The position numbers and the translations under genes were made by a program. Positions 1 to 7,519 of a stretch of DNA of 16,478 bases are shown in pieces. The notes below the pieces were generated by a model. It was given only the letters and a program-made list of their open reading frames with translations, had not been told where the DNA came from and did no database searches. Numbering within the stretch: the stretch's first letter is position 1; each line of letters starts with the position of its first letter. The DNA is from Flavobacteriales bacterium (GTDB lineage: Bacteria > Bacteroidota > Bacteroidia > Flavobacteriales_F > PHOS-HE28), in contig JADJVC010000016.1 in the NCBI GenBank assembly GCA_016710685.1, positions 1 to 16,478 on the forward strand. Direction: 5' to 3'.

Positions 1-1101
1 TTACGGAATTTCATATTCCTCCGGGCCGCGAGAAGAAAGGAACCCGGGGAAGAGCTTTATGAAAGCCATTGGCGAGAATTCGATACGGACTTTTTACGGG
101 AGGAGATCTCGCAAGGCCGATACAACAGACCTCGCAGCCGATCTGTTCCTGCAACACTACTTGACGAGCAACTCTACCAGGGATGGGTCGACCAAGCATC
201 TCTTCACGGATTACAAATGGTGGATCGAGCGCGAACAGCCCTTTGAGCAGTTGGGGAGGAACTTGTGGCATTGGATAACAAAGTGTTGATTTCCGCAGGA
301 TGATGGACCCTAACCAGAGGACGAACTTTGCGATCGTTCCGCTTCTTGGATGCCTTTGAAGTGGGTACTGCATACCCCCTGTTGCTGACACTGATGCGCA
401 AGGGTGTTTCCAAGAGGGAGATGAAGGCGATCGGCAACATCCTTGAATCCTATCTGGTGCGTCGCGCTGTTTGTGGTTTGACAACCAAGAACTACAATCG
501 AATATTCCTCACGCTCTTGCGTCAACTTGATGGTCCTACGCCAGCAAGTGCATCGATCAAAAGCTATCTGTCCGGCCTCACGGGCGATTCGGCAATTTGG
601 CCAAGCAATGCGGTCTTTGAAGAGCAGTTTCAATCTGGTCCGATGTACGGGCGTCTGAACAACCCCAAGCTGATCGTTCTTCTCGAGCGGCTGAACCGTA
701 CCTACATGACCCGGCAGTCCGAGGTTATTGAAATACATGGGCCGTCCACAGTGGAACATCTGCTTCCACAGCAGTGGTTGGAGTATTGGCCGCTCGACAC
801 CGGAAAGCAGGGTATGACAGAAGACGAGATGGAGAATGCACCCGCAGGAGATGACAGGGTATTTGCCACCCGTAGACGTGATCAACAATTGCAAACCATA
901 GGCAACCTCACGATGCTAACAGGGCCTTTAAACTCATCTGTGTCCAATGGACTCTGGTCAACGAAACAAAGAGCGATACTGTTGAAGTCCTTGTTGCCCA
1001 TCAATCAGTTCCTTCATGACGAGCCAGAATGGGACGAGAGCAGGATAGTGGAACGGGGTAAGGAGCTTTGGGTGAAAGCAAAAGCACTATGGCCGAAATG
1101 A
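1..1101 (+). CDS. GmrSD-type type IV restriction protein (DUF262-DUF1524), 5'-truncated and frameshifted
   Basis: GmrSD proteins recognise and cut modified (for example glucosylated) phage DNA. An N-terminal DUF262 ParB-like NTPase domain is joined to a C-terminal DUF1524 HNH-type nuclease. Only the end of DUF262 is in the window. Frame 1 from base 1 gives LRNFIFL...ELYESHWREFDTDFLREEISQGRYNRPR, then frame 2 (about 140) gives DLFLQHYLTSN...LFTDYKWW, then frame 1 again from about 256 (EELVALDNKVLI). A stop at 301-303 must be another break, and from 328 the frame is open to the end. The DUF262 linker is recognisable as AYPLLLTLM and SYLVRRAVCGLTTKNYNRIF. The DUF1524 nuclease shows VEHLLPQQW (bases 751-777, His of the HxxP motif) and IGNLTMLTGPLNSSVSN followed by a conserved K (about 904-966). 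The true start lies upstream of the window. The three frame breaks may be sequencing errors or real decay. Family assignment is firm; activity is not. Confidence 0.85.
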
Positions 1102-1243
1102 CCTGGCTGCTCGATGACGATGAGGACACGGATGCGCGGGAATACGGGCTGGGGCCAAGCCTGTGCAAGGTGGACCTGTTTAACCTAACTCGGTGTTGCT
1201 CGATCTGGACGCGGTTCTGATTGCCCTTAACATCAACTTCTAA
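1089..1243 (+). CDS. possible small acidic protein overlapping the GmrSD 3' end
   Basis: An ATG at 1089 lies inside the last codons of the restriction gene. It opens a short frame, MAEMTWLLDDDEDTDAREYG..., that runs to a stop at 1218-1220. Around 1185 the reading frame +1 continues sensibly as NSVLLDLDAVLIALNINF and stops at 1241-1243, giving about 51 residues if one base is in error. The start is rich in Asp/Glu and the end is hydrophobic. The overlap with the upstream stop would allow translational coupling. I do not recognise the product. An equally possible reading is that this is non-coding sequence between two convergent genes. Confidence 0.25.
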
Positions 1244-1245
1244 AC

Positions 1246-2551
1246 TCACGCCCAAATTATTCTGTGATTCAACAAGTTCTTAAACTCGGTCAAGCGCTGT
1301 TGCTCCAACTCAAGTGGTAGGCGCCTGCGTCGGATCAGACTCCACCTTTGCTTGCAAGTTTCGCACCATCTGTTTTCCTTCGTGGTTTCCGCTGATTTCC
1401 CACATCTATGGCAGTAGTGTTCGGGGTAGTTTGCGTTATGATAACGCACCCAAATTTTGTAGCAACCGTCACAGTAAATATGACCAGGCGTTACAATCGC
1501 ATTGCATCGAATGCAGTGGCGCGTCCCATCCGGTTCAGCAATCTGCGACAGCCTTTCCTTGATGGCCCCAAGAGCTGTTCGAGCACTTTGCGCGAGCGTC
1601 GGTTCGAACAGGGTTCACAGAAAAACCTGATTTTATCTCTTTTGAACCTGCCAGGGTTACAGCGGCAGCTTGTCGCCAAGCCAAGGGATGCCATGGCCCG
1701 TCAGAATGGTGTTAGGCAACCACTACAAGCGTTTGCAAATGCATCTACCTCCATAATGCGGTTATACATGAGGCGGATGCTCACCCCTCGGCTTTTGCTT
1801 GGTCGGCTCCCTCAGAACTGAAATGTTCTGGCGTTGCCGGTTTGCTCAAACGATCCGCTCCGGCGTAAAGGAATGCGGCTTTGCTGATCACGCCGCATTT
1901 CCCACAAGCCACTTCTTTGATTTCCATGAACGCAATCTTTTGGTACTCTCTGCAATCCGAGCACCTTTTACTATCAATGCAGTAGTCGACTTCATCTGGT
2001 GTCAGCACAGGTTCCAACGCCCGTGATAGGTCATCATAGCTCTTGAGATCAAACAGATCAGAACGGTATTCAGGTCTTTTGTAGAATGCGATCACATTTG
2101 ATTCCGGCATGTGTTCGACAACAACTTCGATAGCTGCAACTGTAGCCTCTTTTTTATTGATCAGGCCCACATCGGGCCGCCCTTTCATCATCACATGTTC
2201 CATTTTCACCCGGACGGATGTGCGCACGAGATTGCGTTCATGCTCCTTTCTGCAATGCCTGCACCACCATTTGATAAGTACTGGTTTTCGTTGATCGATG
2301 GCTGCTTTCAAACGATCGTGGATCAAGTCTTTGAAGGCGTGATGCAGGATCGATTCTGGTCCACAGGCGGTGATGCTGGAAGGGTGAGCAAAATGCGGGC
2401 GCTTGGCTCCCTTCTTGGTCAGGTCATCGCTCCGGCGAAAGATCAGCTGTTCCTTGCAATTGGGACAGGTGTAATTGCTTTTACGTATCCCGTTTTTTGC
2501 ATAGACCAGTTGGCCTTTGTCATCCCATGCAATCCGATTGAGAACTTCCAT
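1246..2551 (-). CDS. CoiA-like nuclease with serial CxxC zinc ribbons (frameshifted)
   Basis: The first segment (2551-1781, 256 codons, ATG start) matches the competence protein CoiA-like family. It has an N-terminal zinc finger with C29PNC32 and RPHFAH (H53, H56) plus C63, a WWCRHC pair (97-100), and a PD-(D/E)xK-like nuclease core with RPDVG (D127) and AIEVVVEH (E142, H147). It then continues into pairs C197/C200 and C216/C219. After the stop at 1781 the protein goes on in other frames: SRGVSIRLMYNRIMEVDAFANACSGC (from about 1795), FFCEPCSNRRSRKVLEQLL (about 1620), HCIRCNAIV...YCDGCYKIW...YCHRCGKSA...WCETCKQRW, ending at TGA 1246-1248. One break lies in a GGGG run near 1563; others are near 1790, 1705 and 1665. 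The composite is about 435 residues with ten CxxC pairs, far more than classical CoiA. CoiA acts in transformation, but family members in accessory loci may be defence nucleases; that role here is inferred from the restriction gene next to it. The two genes are convergent. Confidence 0.72.
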
Positions 2552-2776
2552 GACAGTGGTGGCTGTTGGTTATCGGTAATGGCAAGGCCCATGCCAAGCG
2601 TTTCCTCGTGCTGCTTTCGCGCACCAGCATTGATGAACTTTGCATAGAGGCCAAAGAAATTTCTAGTCGAATACTGTCGGCCGCATCAACTTCTGAATAT
2701 TCATCGCATCTTGCATTACGACCGAATAAGCAGCTCTCAAGCAAACACACCGTTCACTGTTCAGTATCTATTAACC
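2552..2776. other. intergenic region between divergent genes
   Basis: These 225 bases separate the start of the CoiA-like gene (-) from the start of the PUR/Myb-like gene (+), so both promoters should lie here. The stretch has several weakly open frames on both strands, including a - strand frame reading FFGLYAKFINAGARKQHE (about 2655-2600), but none has a convincing start and family signal. I could not find a clear Bacteroidota promoter (TTG then TAnnTTTG). Confidence 0.35.
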
Positions 2777-3407
2777 ATGGAAACGAGTATTTACTCCGAG
2801 GTCTTTGACTACCACAAAAAGACCTACCTGTTGGACCGCTTCCAAGCGGATGGAACGGAAACTCTGATCCGCATCACCGAGACCGTGCATGAGGGTGTCC
2901 GACAAGGCAAGCATGTGGTGGTTTTCAAAGAGGCGATGTTTGAGCGGATCCAGCGGTTTATGGGAACCCCTGAGCCGCCCGCACCCACCAGTATCCCCGT
3001 GCGCAAACGGCCTTTTTCATGGGCGAGCAATGTGACGCTATCAAGAGGAACTATTTAAAAGGAGTTCCAAGTGAAGCCCTCACGTTACAGTACGGCTGCA
3101 AGGCCAGGATATCGAAGCAGTCCTGCGCGTTGAAGGTGTCGAGATCGTGCCTTTGGAAACCACCTCAACGCGACGGCGAACCCATAAACCTAAGTATGCG
3201 GCGCCAATGAAGGCCGTCCAGCCAAAGCCCACCGGCCTTGCAGCGGTCAAAGGAGAGCATACCAACGCTTACGATCGCTGGACCGACCAACAGGATGCCA
3301 GGCTGGTTAAGTTGTTCCAGAACGGCGCAACGGTAGAGCGGCTTATGCATGTTTTCGGCCGCCAGCGCGGTGCGATCTCTTCGCGATTGCGCAAACTTGG
3401 TTACTGA
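2777..3407 (+). CDS. DUF3276/PUR-like and Myb-like helix-turn-helix nucleic-acid-binding protein (frameshifted)
   Basis: Start ATG at 2777 gives METSIYSEVFDYHKKTYLLD... with LIRITETV and GKHVVVFKEAMFERIQRFM (residues about 1-62). This matches the beta-sheet-plus-helix layout of the Bacteroidota DUF3276/PUR-alpha-like single-strand nucleic-acid-binding fold. After a Pro-rich linker the frame changes in a TTTTT run near 3012 and continues MGEQCDAIKRNYLKGVPSEALTLQYG. It changes again near 3094 to LQGQDIEAVLRVEGVEIVPLE, a helical HTH-like stretch. The last about 45 residues (YDRWTDQQDARLVKLFQNG...FGRQRGAISSRLRKLGY) have the W...D..L...G...R..GAI.SRL.KLG pattern of small Myb/SANT-like DNA-binding tails found on helicases and exonucleases. 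Composite length is about 209 residues. It probably binds DNA or RNA as a regulator or accessory factor of the adjacent island. The PUR assignment is by pattern only. Confidence 0.6.
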
Positions 3408-3617
3408 CCCACTTCTCCGGGATATCTCCCCTATACCTCCTCTTCAGGTCCACCTAAATACGGGGTCGTCAATGCCCCAAGGCGCATTAGTTGTACAGGC
3501 ACCGGCAAGAGCTGCCACCAGCGGTGCATCTCTCCTGAATAAATCCTTCTCCACAATTCCCCATTCTCCCGAACTTCGGGCCCGGTACTTGCAATACCGC
3601 CTTTCAAACCCCTCCCC
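3408..3617. other. intergenic spacer
   Basis: A 210-base gap follows the regulator. Open frames here are shadows. A short perfect palindrome, CCCGAA C TTCGGG (3568-3580), is visible but is not followed by a T run, so I do not call it a terminator. GC content and codon style change from this point into the following genes. Confidence 0.3.
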
Positions 3618-4023
3618 ATGCTCCGCACGACCATCGCCCTGTTCACCGTTACCACAGCGTTCAGCCTTTTCGCACAAGAGAAGGCGCCCATGGCGGAACT
3701 GGCTGGCCCGCAATGGACCGTCATCGGCAGCGGTGCTGCGGACGGCGCGCAAGCCCGGTGATGCCAGCTACGTGTTCAAGGCCGAACCGGCACAGGTGGT
3801 GGTGAAGGAATGCGCGGGCGGCGCGTGGAAGGCGCGCACCGAGGCGGTCACCACGTGGAGCGCGGGCGGCAAGAGCGGCATCGCCTTCGGCGGCGCGCGC
3901 TATGAGGTGAAGAGCCTGCCGGCCAGTGCACCGGCCTGCAAAGGCAATTCCCCCTGCATGCGCCTGGCCACCGTGCCCGATGGCAAGACGGACGCCACGC
4001 GCACCATCTACCTGGCCCACTGA
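3618..4023 (+). CDS. exported hypothetical protein with signal peptide (one frameshift)
   Basis: The ATG at 3618 opens MLRTTIALFTVTTAFSLFAQ, a textbook Sec signal peptide with likely cleavage after FAQ. The frame closes at about 3762, but the +1 frame continues without interruption as PGDASYVFKAEPAQVVVKECAGG to the stop at 4021-4023. The total length (406 nt) is one base too long, so one inserted base near 3757 explains it. The mature protein is about 114 residues and has three visible Cys (KECAGG, APACKG, SPCMRL). I do not recognise the family. Its stop overlaps the start of the next gene (TGATG), so the two are probably translated as a coupled pair. Confidence 0.6.
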
Positions 4024-4475
4024 TGGAAGAAACGCCACCGAAAAAAACCACCGACTACTCCAAGGCGGTGGCTCCGCTGTTGACGGTGCTGGGCATCTCG
4101 GTGGGGGCTTGGCAGTTCACCAGCCAGATGAGCCATGAGAGCAAGATGGAATTCAGCCGCAGCATGTACACCAAAAAGCTGCAGGCCTACGAGCAGGTGG
4201 GCAAGGCGGTGGGCGACCTGCTGGTGGTGCCGCACGACGAGCAGTTGTGGATAAGCGCCGGCGACACGCTGGCCTTCGACAGCTGCCTGGAGCGCTTCCG
4301 CACCTGCTACTGGGGCGTGCTGCCGCTGGTGGAGGACAGCGCGGTGGAAACGGCGATGATCCAGTTCAAGGACATGGCGCGTTTTTACCGCCGTGGCGAG
4401 AACGACTACCACGACCTGGCGCGCGAAGGCATGAGCCTGATGAACGCGTGCAACAAGTCGCTGGAGAACCATTGA
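4023..4475 (+). CDS. small single-pass membrane protein, unknown function
   Basis: An intact 150-codon frame. The ATG overlaps the upstream stop as TGATG, which supports both the start choice and translational coupling with the exported protein before it. The N-terminus is hydrophilic (MEETPPKKTTDYSKA) and is followed by one membrane segment, APLLTVLGISVGAWQF (residues about 17-32). A long mainly helical domain follows, with charged and aromatic residues (YTKKLQAYEQVGKAVGDLL, ERFRTCYWGVLPLVED). A single anchor near the N-terminus with the bulk behind it suggests an inner-membrane protein facing one compartment. I do not recognise a named family. It is one of only two genes in the window without a frame break. 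Confidence 0.75.
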   Translation: MEETPPKKTTDYSKAVAPLLTVLGISVGAWQFTSQMSHESKMEFSRSMYTKKLQAYEQVGKAVGDLLVVPHDEQLWISAGDTLAFDSCLERFRTCYWGVLPLVEDSAVETAMIQFKDMARFYRRGENDYHDLAREGMSLMNACNKSLENH

Positions 4476-4831
4476 GCAAGCCGAAGAAGGGGAATAGGAG
4501 CGGGGCGCCTACTTCCTGCCGGCATCGCGGACCTGCTCCGTGCGGAGCAAAGGAGCCGGTGAAGCGAGCTTGCATCGGCGCCTGCGGCGTAAGGTTTTTC
4601 CGGCAGATCTCACAGATCGCGCAGATGCATGCAGTGCGCGTTGCAAGGACTTATGCCAGCTGTGGATAAAAGTCGGGGGCTTTGGATTTCGGGAGGGCCT
4701 GCGGCCAGAACCGCCTTCCACACCGGCACGAAACCCACCTACCCACTAAGGGGGATATTGGCCCATTCCCGCACCACCGCCCCCAAAGGCGATCTACCTT
4801 CAGCATCAAATCCACCAAAACCCACCCGAAC
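4476..4831 (+). other. 356-base intergenic region with one copy of a dispersed repeat
   Basis: No gene is supported here. The open frames are GC-rich shadows without family signal. The region holds copy 1 of a 59-base repeat (4527-4585, listed separately). A 9-base match to the DnaA box (TGTGGATAA, 4661-4669) is present but isolated. The last part (about 4770-4831) is C/A-rich and must contain the leader of the next gene. Confidence 0.4.
4527..4585 (+). repeat. dispersed 59-bp palindromic repeat, copy 1
   Basis: The first 30 bases match copy 2 at 5351-5380 at 27 of 30 positions. After a 19-base divergent middle, both copies end in the same CGGCGCCTGC, with no length change. The core GCTCCG TG CGGAGC is a perfect 6-bp hairpin. 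The layout resembles REP-type intergenic elements. Confidence 0.55.
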
Positions 4832-5289
4832 ATGAAGACCAAACAGATCCTTCCACTCGTGCTTGTCGGTTGCCTTTTCGCTTCCACGGGGTTCGCTCAG
4901 GACAGCGACAAATTCACCCCGGGCAACGTGGTGTTGATGTCCATGATCCGCACGGACGCCAACATGCAGGACGACTACCTGAAGCAGCTCATCACCTACT
5001 ACGTACCGATGATGACCAAGGCCAAGGAGCAAGGGCTCATCCTCGATTTCAACTGCTCACGGGCGCCAGCGCCAACGAAGATGACTTCGACGTGATGCTG
5101 ATGGTGGAGTACAAGAACCTGGGCTCCTTGGATCCCGATCCCGCTCGGAAGGCCAAGTGGGAAGCCATCCGGAAGGAGTTGGACACCGCGATGGGCGGCG
5201 AGGAAAAGTCCAAGGAGATGGTTAAGAACTACGAGAACATCCGCGACATGAAGGGCAATAAGATGATGCGGGTACAAATTCCGAAGTAA
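4832..5289 (+). CDS. exported hypothetical protein, possibly alpha/beta-barrel type (one frameshift)
   Basis: ATG 4832 gives MKTKQILPLVLVGCLFASTGFAQD, a clear signal peptide with cleavage after FAQ. The first frame stops near 5092, but the next frame continues as LLTGASANEDDFDVMLMVEYKNLGSLDP...KGNKMMRVQIPK to the stop at 5287-5289. The composite is 458 nt (about 152 codons with one base missing, break near 5055). The mature part reads NVVLMSMIRTDANMQDDYLKQL and later DVMLMVEYKN, two beta strands around helices. This is suggestive of a ferredoxin-like or dimeric alpha/beta-barrel fold, but that is inference. A rho-independent terminator follows 30 bases after the stop, so this gene ends its transcript. 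Confidence 0.6.
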
Positions 5290-5320
5290 CGGTTGTGATC
5301 GGCATGGTCACTATGAAGGA

Positions 5321-5346
5321 GGCCGCCGAAGGGCGGCTTTCCTTTT
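5321..5346 (+). terminator. rho-independent terminator after the exported protein gene
   Basis: GCCGCC (5322-5327) pairs with GGCGGC (5332-5337) over a short GAAG loop and is followed by TTTCCTTTT (5338-5346). It sits 30 bases beyond the stop at 5289 on the same strand. Confidence 0.7.
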
Positions 5347-5350
5347 GCAC

Positions 5351-5409
5351 GCGGACCAGCTCCGTGCGGGGCAAGGGAGCAAGCGCAGCGACCCCGCTTC
5401 GGCGCCTGC
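5351..5409 (+). repeat. dispersed 59-bp palindromic repeat, copy 2
   Basis: Same orientation as copy 1 at 4527-4585 and the same spacing throughout. The hairpin core is GCTCCG TG CGGGGC, one position changed to a G-T type pair. It lies directly after the terminator and 50 bases before the next start codon. Confidence 0.55.
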
Positions 5410-5458
5410 TGCCAGCGGCGGATCAGTTACCTTTCCTGCTCGCCCGCATCCCAACGCT

Positions 5459-6124
5459 ATGCTTCGAACCCTTCCGCTGCTTTTGCTCACAGGCCAGTTG
5501 CTCGCTTGCGCCGGTCCCGGCCGCCCACCCGTATTGGAAACGGCGTTGCCCGCCGCCCAGGCCGACACCTGCGATGGCCCGGACGTTGACATCCACTGTT
5601 GTTTCCTCGGCGCTCCGGCCGGTCTGTCGGAGACGGTAGCGATCGCGGAAGAACGCGAGCCGGGCCCACGGATCCAGCTCACCGGCCGCATCGTGGACGC
5701 AGCCAACGGTGCCCCGTTGCCGGGCGTGCTGCTGTATGTGTTCCACACCGATGCCACCGGCCATTACACCAAACGCGGGGATGAGCAGGGCGTGCAGCGC
5801 TGGCAGGGTCATTTGCACGGTTGGCTGCGCACAGGCGCCGACGGGCGCTACGCGGTACGGACCATCCGCCCCGCTCCCTATCCGGACGGTTCCATGCCCG
5901 CGCACCTCCATGCCGCCCTGCAACTGCCCGACGGCCGTGCGTGCTGGGTGAACGATTTCGTCTTCGCCGATGATCCCATGGTAACGGACGGTTACCTAAC
6001 GGGCTTGAACAATCCGGGCAACCCGAAGGACCGGGACAACGGCGTGGTGCGGCTCACGGAACAGGAAGACATGCACATCGGTGCGCGCGACATCGTTGTG
6101 GACAGGAACGCGGTCGTGCATTGA
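5459..6124 (+). CDS. lipoprotein of the intradiol ring-cleavage dioxygenase family
   Basis: An intact 221-codon gene. The family (protocatechuate 3,4-dioxygenase beta-like) uses Fe(III) bound by two Tyr and two His to open catechol-type rings between the hydroxyls. All four candidate ligands are present: Y103 in DATGHYTKRG, Y141 in IRPAPYPDG, and H149 and H151 in PAHLHAAL. The hallmark GWLRTGADGRYAVRTIRP precedes them. ATG 5459 is chosen over the longer open frame because it begins a lipoprotein signal, MLRTLPLLLLTGQLLAC, with a lipobox LLAC (lipid on C17). The enzyme would therefore be outside the cytoplasm, unlike the catabolic enzymes of beta-ketoadipate pathways. No catabolic partner genes are nearby, so the substrate cannot be named. 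The gene is convergent with the downstream phosphatase-family gene, only 29 bases apart. Confidence 0.85.
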   Translation: MLRTLPLLLLTGQLLACAGPGRPPVLETALPAAQADTCDGPDVDIHCCFLGAPAGLSETVAIAEEREPGPRIQLTGRIVDAANGAPLPGVLLYVFHTDATGHYTKRGDEQGVQRWQGHLHGWLRTGADGRYAVRTIRPAPYPDGSMPAHLHAALQLPDGRACWVNDFVFADDPMVTDGYLTGLNNPGNPKDRDNGVVRLTEQEDMHIGARDIVVDRNAVVH

Positions 6125-6153
6125 CAGGCGGCTTCTGGACGCTCGTGCCACCG

Positions 6154-7207
6154 TCATCCTTGGCCCGCGTGCGCCTTCCCTTCCTCGATCTTTTCCTCTA
6201 CTTCTTCCTCCTCGTCGGCCGTGGGCGGTTCCGGCGCATCGCCGTTGTCGGCATGGGGGCGATGCTCCAGCGCGATGAACATGGGTAGTGGTCCGAGCCG
6301 AATTGCGGGAGGCGAACAAGGTCCAACAGCGCGAGGTCCGTACTGTGGAAGATGTGGTCCAACGGCCAACGGAAGAAGGGGATCTTGGCGTGGAAGGTGT
6401 TGAAGAAGCCCGGCCCTGCGCGGGTCAGCAGTCCGCTCGTCTTTCGGAACAGGTCCGAAGTGGTGGACCAGGCGACGTCGTTCAGGTCGCCGGCCACGAT
6501 GGTGGTACGGCTCGGCCTCGATTCCGGGCCACCAGAAGGAGTTCCGCATCGCGTTCTTTCGCGGTGTCGTTCTCCCCCGGCGCAGGCGGCCGCGGATGTA
6601 CGCCATGCACCGTCACCTTGGCGCCGGAGGGCAGCACCACCGTGGTGCGGATGGAAGGCACATCGTCTTCCACCAAGTAGCGCACTTCGGTGTTGGTGAG
6701 GCGGGAAGCGGGAGAACAGGTGCATGCCGTACAGATTGTCCAACGGTATCTTGATGGCATGCGGCCTGACCGCTCCAGCGGCTCCAACGCGTTTTCCCAC
6801 CAGGCATCGGATTCCAACGTCAGCACCAGGTCAGGATCGTGTTGCTCCACGATCCGCAGGAAAGGCAAGCATCGCGGTTCGTGCCCAGCACGTTGGCCGC
6901 GATCAACGTGAGGCGCTCGGCGTTGACGCGCGGTTCCGCGCGCTTGGACATCACCGGAGCAAACGGGGTGTAGGGGTAGACTTTTCGCGCCTGGTAGGTC
7001 GGAAATGAAAAGCAACGTGAGCGCCACCAGTTCCGGCGTGCCCCAATTCCCGTTCACGGCGAAGAGCACCATGGCCACCACGCCCAGCACGATCATTTGC
7101 GCGCGCGGCAGGTCGAACATGCGGACCCACCACCGCTGTTTGTTCAACAAGCTGGCCGCGGTCGTTACAACCACGAGCACGAGCAGGACCCACGCGAACG
7201 TCTGCAT
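6154..7207 (-). CDS. membrane-anchored endonuclease/exonuclease/phosphatase (EEP) family protein (frameshifted)
   Basis: EEP proteins are Mg-dependent phosphodiesterases acting on nucleic acids or phospholipid/inositol substrates. From ATG 7207 three hydrophobic segments come first (FAWVLLVLVVVTTAASLL, MIVLGVVAMVLFAVN, ELVALTLLFISDL), as in the three-helix EEP proteins of Bacteroidota. The catalytic domain is then spread over several frames: LTLIAANVLGTNRDA (Asn), DPDLVLTLESDAWWE (Glu), VTVHGVHPRPP (His), TTIVAGDLNDVAWS (Asp/Asn), PLDHIF and GSDHYP (the terminal Asp-His pair). It ends with an acidic tail, DEEEEVEEKIEEGKAHAGQG, at stop 6154. Breaks lie near 7000, 6880, 6760, 6680, 6520 and 6260. 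All classical motifs occur in the right order, so the family is secure. Composite length is about 350 residues. The substrate is unknown. Confidence 0.8.
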
Positions 7208-7303
7208 GGGTCAAAGGTGCGCAACGTCGGCCCTCGGTCCGTGATTATTCCGCCCCGCAGCCAGCACTGAAGTTGCGAGCTACAACGAACAAGCCAAACG
7301 CGC

Positions 7304-7330
7304 CCCCCTTCTCCATCGGAGAGGGGCCGG
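7304..7330 (+). repeat. CCCTCTCC-type palindrome, copy A
   Basis: CCCCCTTCTCC, loop ATC, then GGAGAGGGG. This is the same design as copy C with one extra T in the left arm. Confidence 0.55.
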
Positions 7331-7400
7331 AAACACTTCGCCATAGCCGGCGACGGCCGGGTGGCCCTGAGGGCGTCCCACGCAAAAGCAAACCGCTGGG

Positions 7401-7437
7401 CCCCCCTCTCCCTCGGGAGGGCCAATGAAGGGGGCGT
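7401..7437 (+). repeat. CCCTCTCC-type palindrome, copy B
   Basis: CCCCCCTCTCCCTCGGGAGGG followed by CCAATGAAGGGGG. The right arm is slightly degraded compared with copy C. Confidence 0.5.
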
Positions 7438-7486
7438 CCCGCAAACTGCACAAAAGCATCGAACAACTGCGCAATAGTAGAACGCA

Positions 7487-7519
7487 CCCCCTCTCCCTCG
7501 GAGAGGGGCGGAGTGAGGG
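7487..7519 (+). repeat. CCCTCTCC-type palindrome, copy C
   Basis: A perfect 9-bp inverted repeat: CCCCTCTCC (7488-7496), CTC loop, GGAGAGGGG (7500-7508), followed by CGGAGTGAGGG. This type of short palindrome is common between genes in several phyla as a REP-like element. It lies 54 bases before the SDR start codon. Confidence 0.6.

Noticed and set aside
11..484. Long - strand frame over the restriction gene
   Set aside because: Shadow of the + strand coding region. It has no family signal, while the + strand shows DUF262/DUF1524 motifs.
2109..2647. 178-codon + strand frame over the CoiA-like gene
   Set aside because: It is antisense to a frame with clear CxxC, HFAH and RPDVG motifs; the + frame has none.
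3568..3580. CCCGAA C TTCGGG palindrome as a terminator
   Set aside because: The loop is too small and no T run follows.
3349..4023. One 224-codon + strand gene spanning 3349-4023
   Set aside because: Its first part overlaps the end of the regulator and has no coding character. The signal peptide in another frame at 3618 shows where the real gene begins.
4246..4669. Two exact DnaA-box matches (TGTGGATAA at 4246-4254 and 4661-4669)
   Set aside because: They are 415 bases apart, one is inside a coding region, and there is no AT-rich unwinding region or dnaA/dnaN gene. Chance is sufficient.
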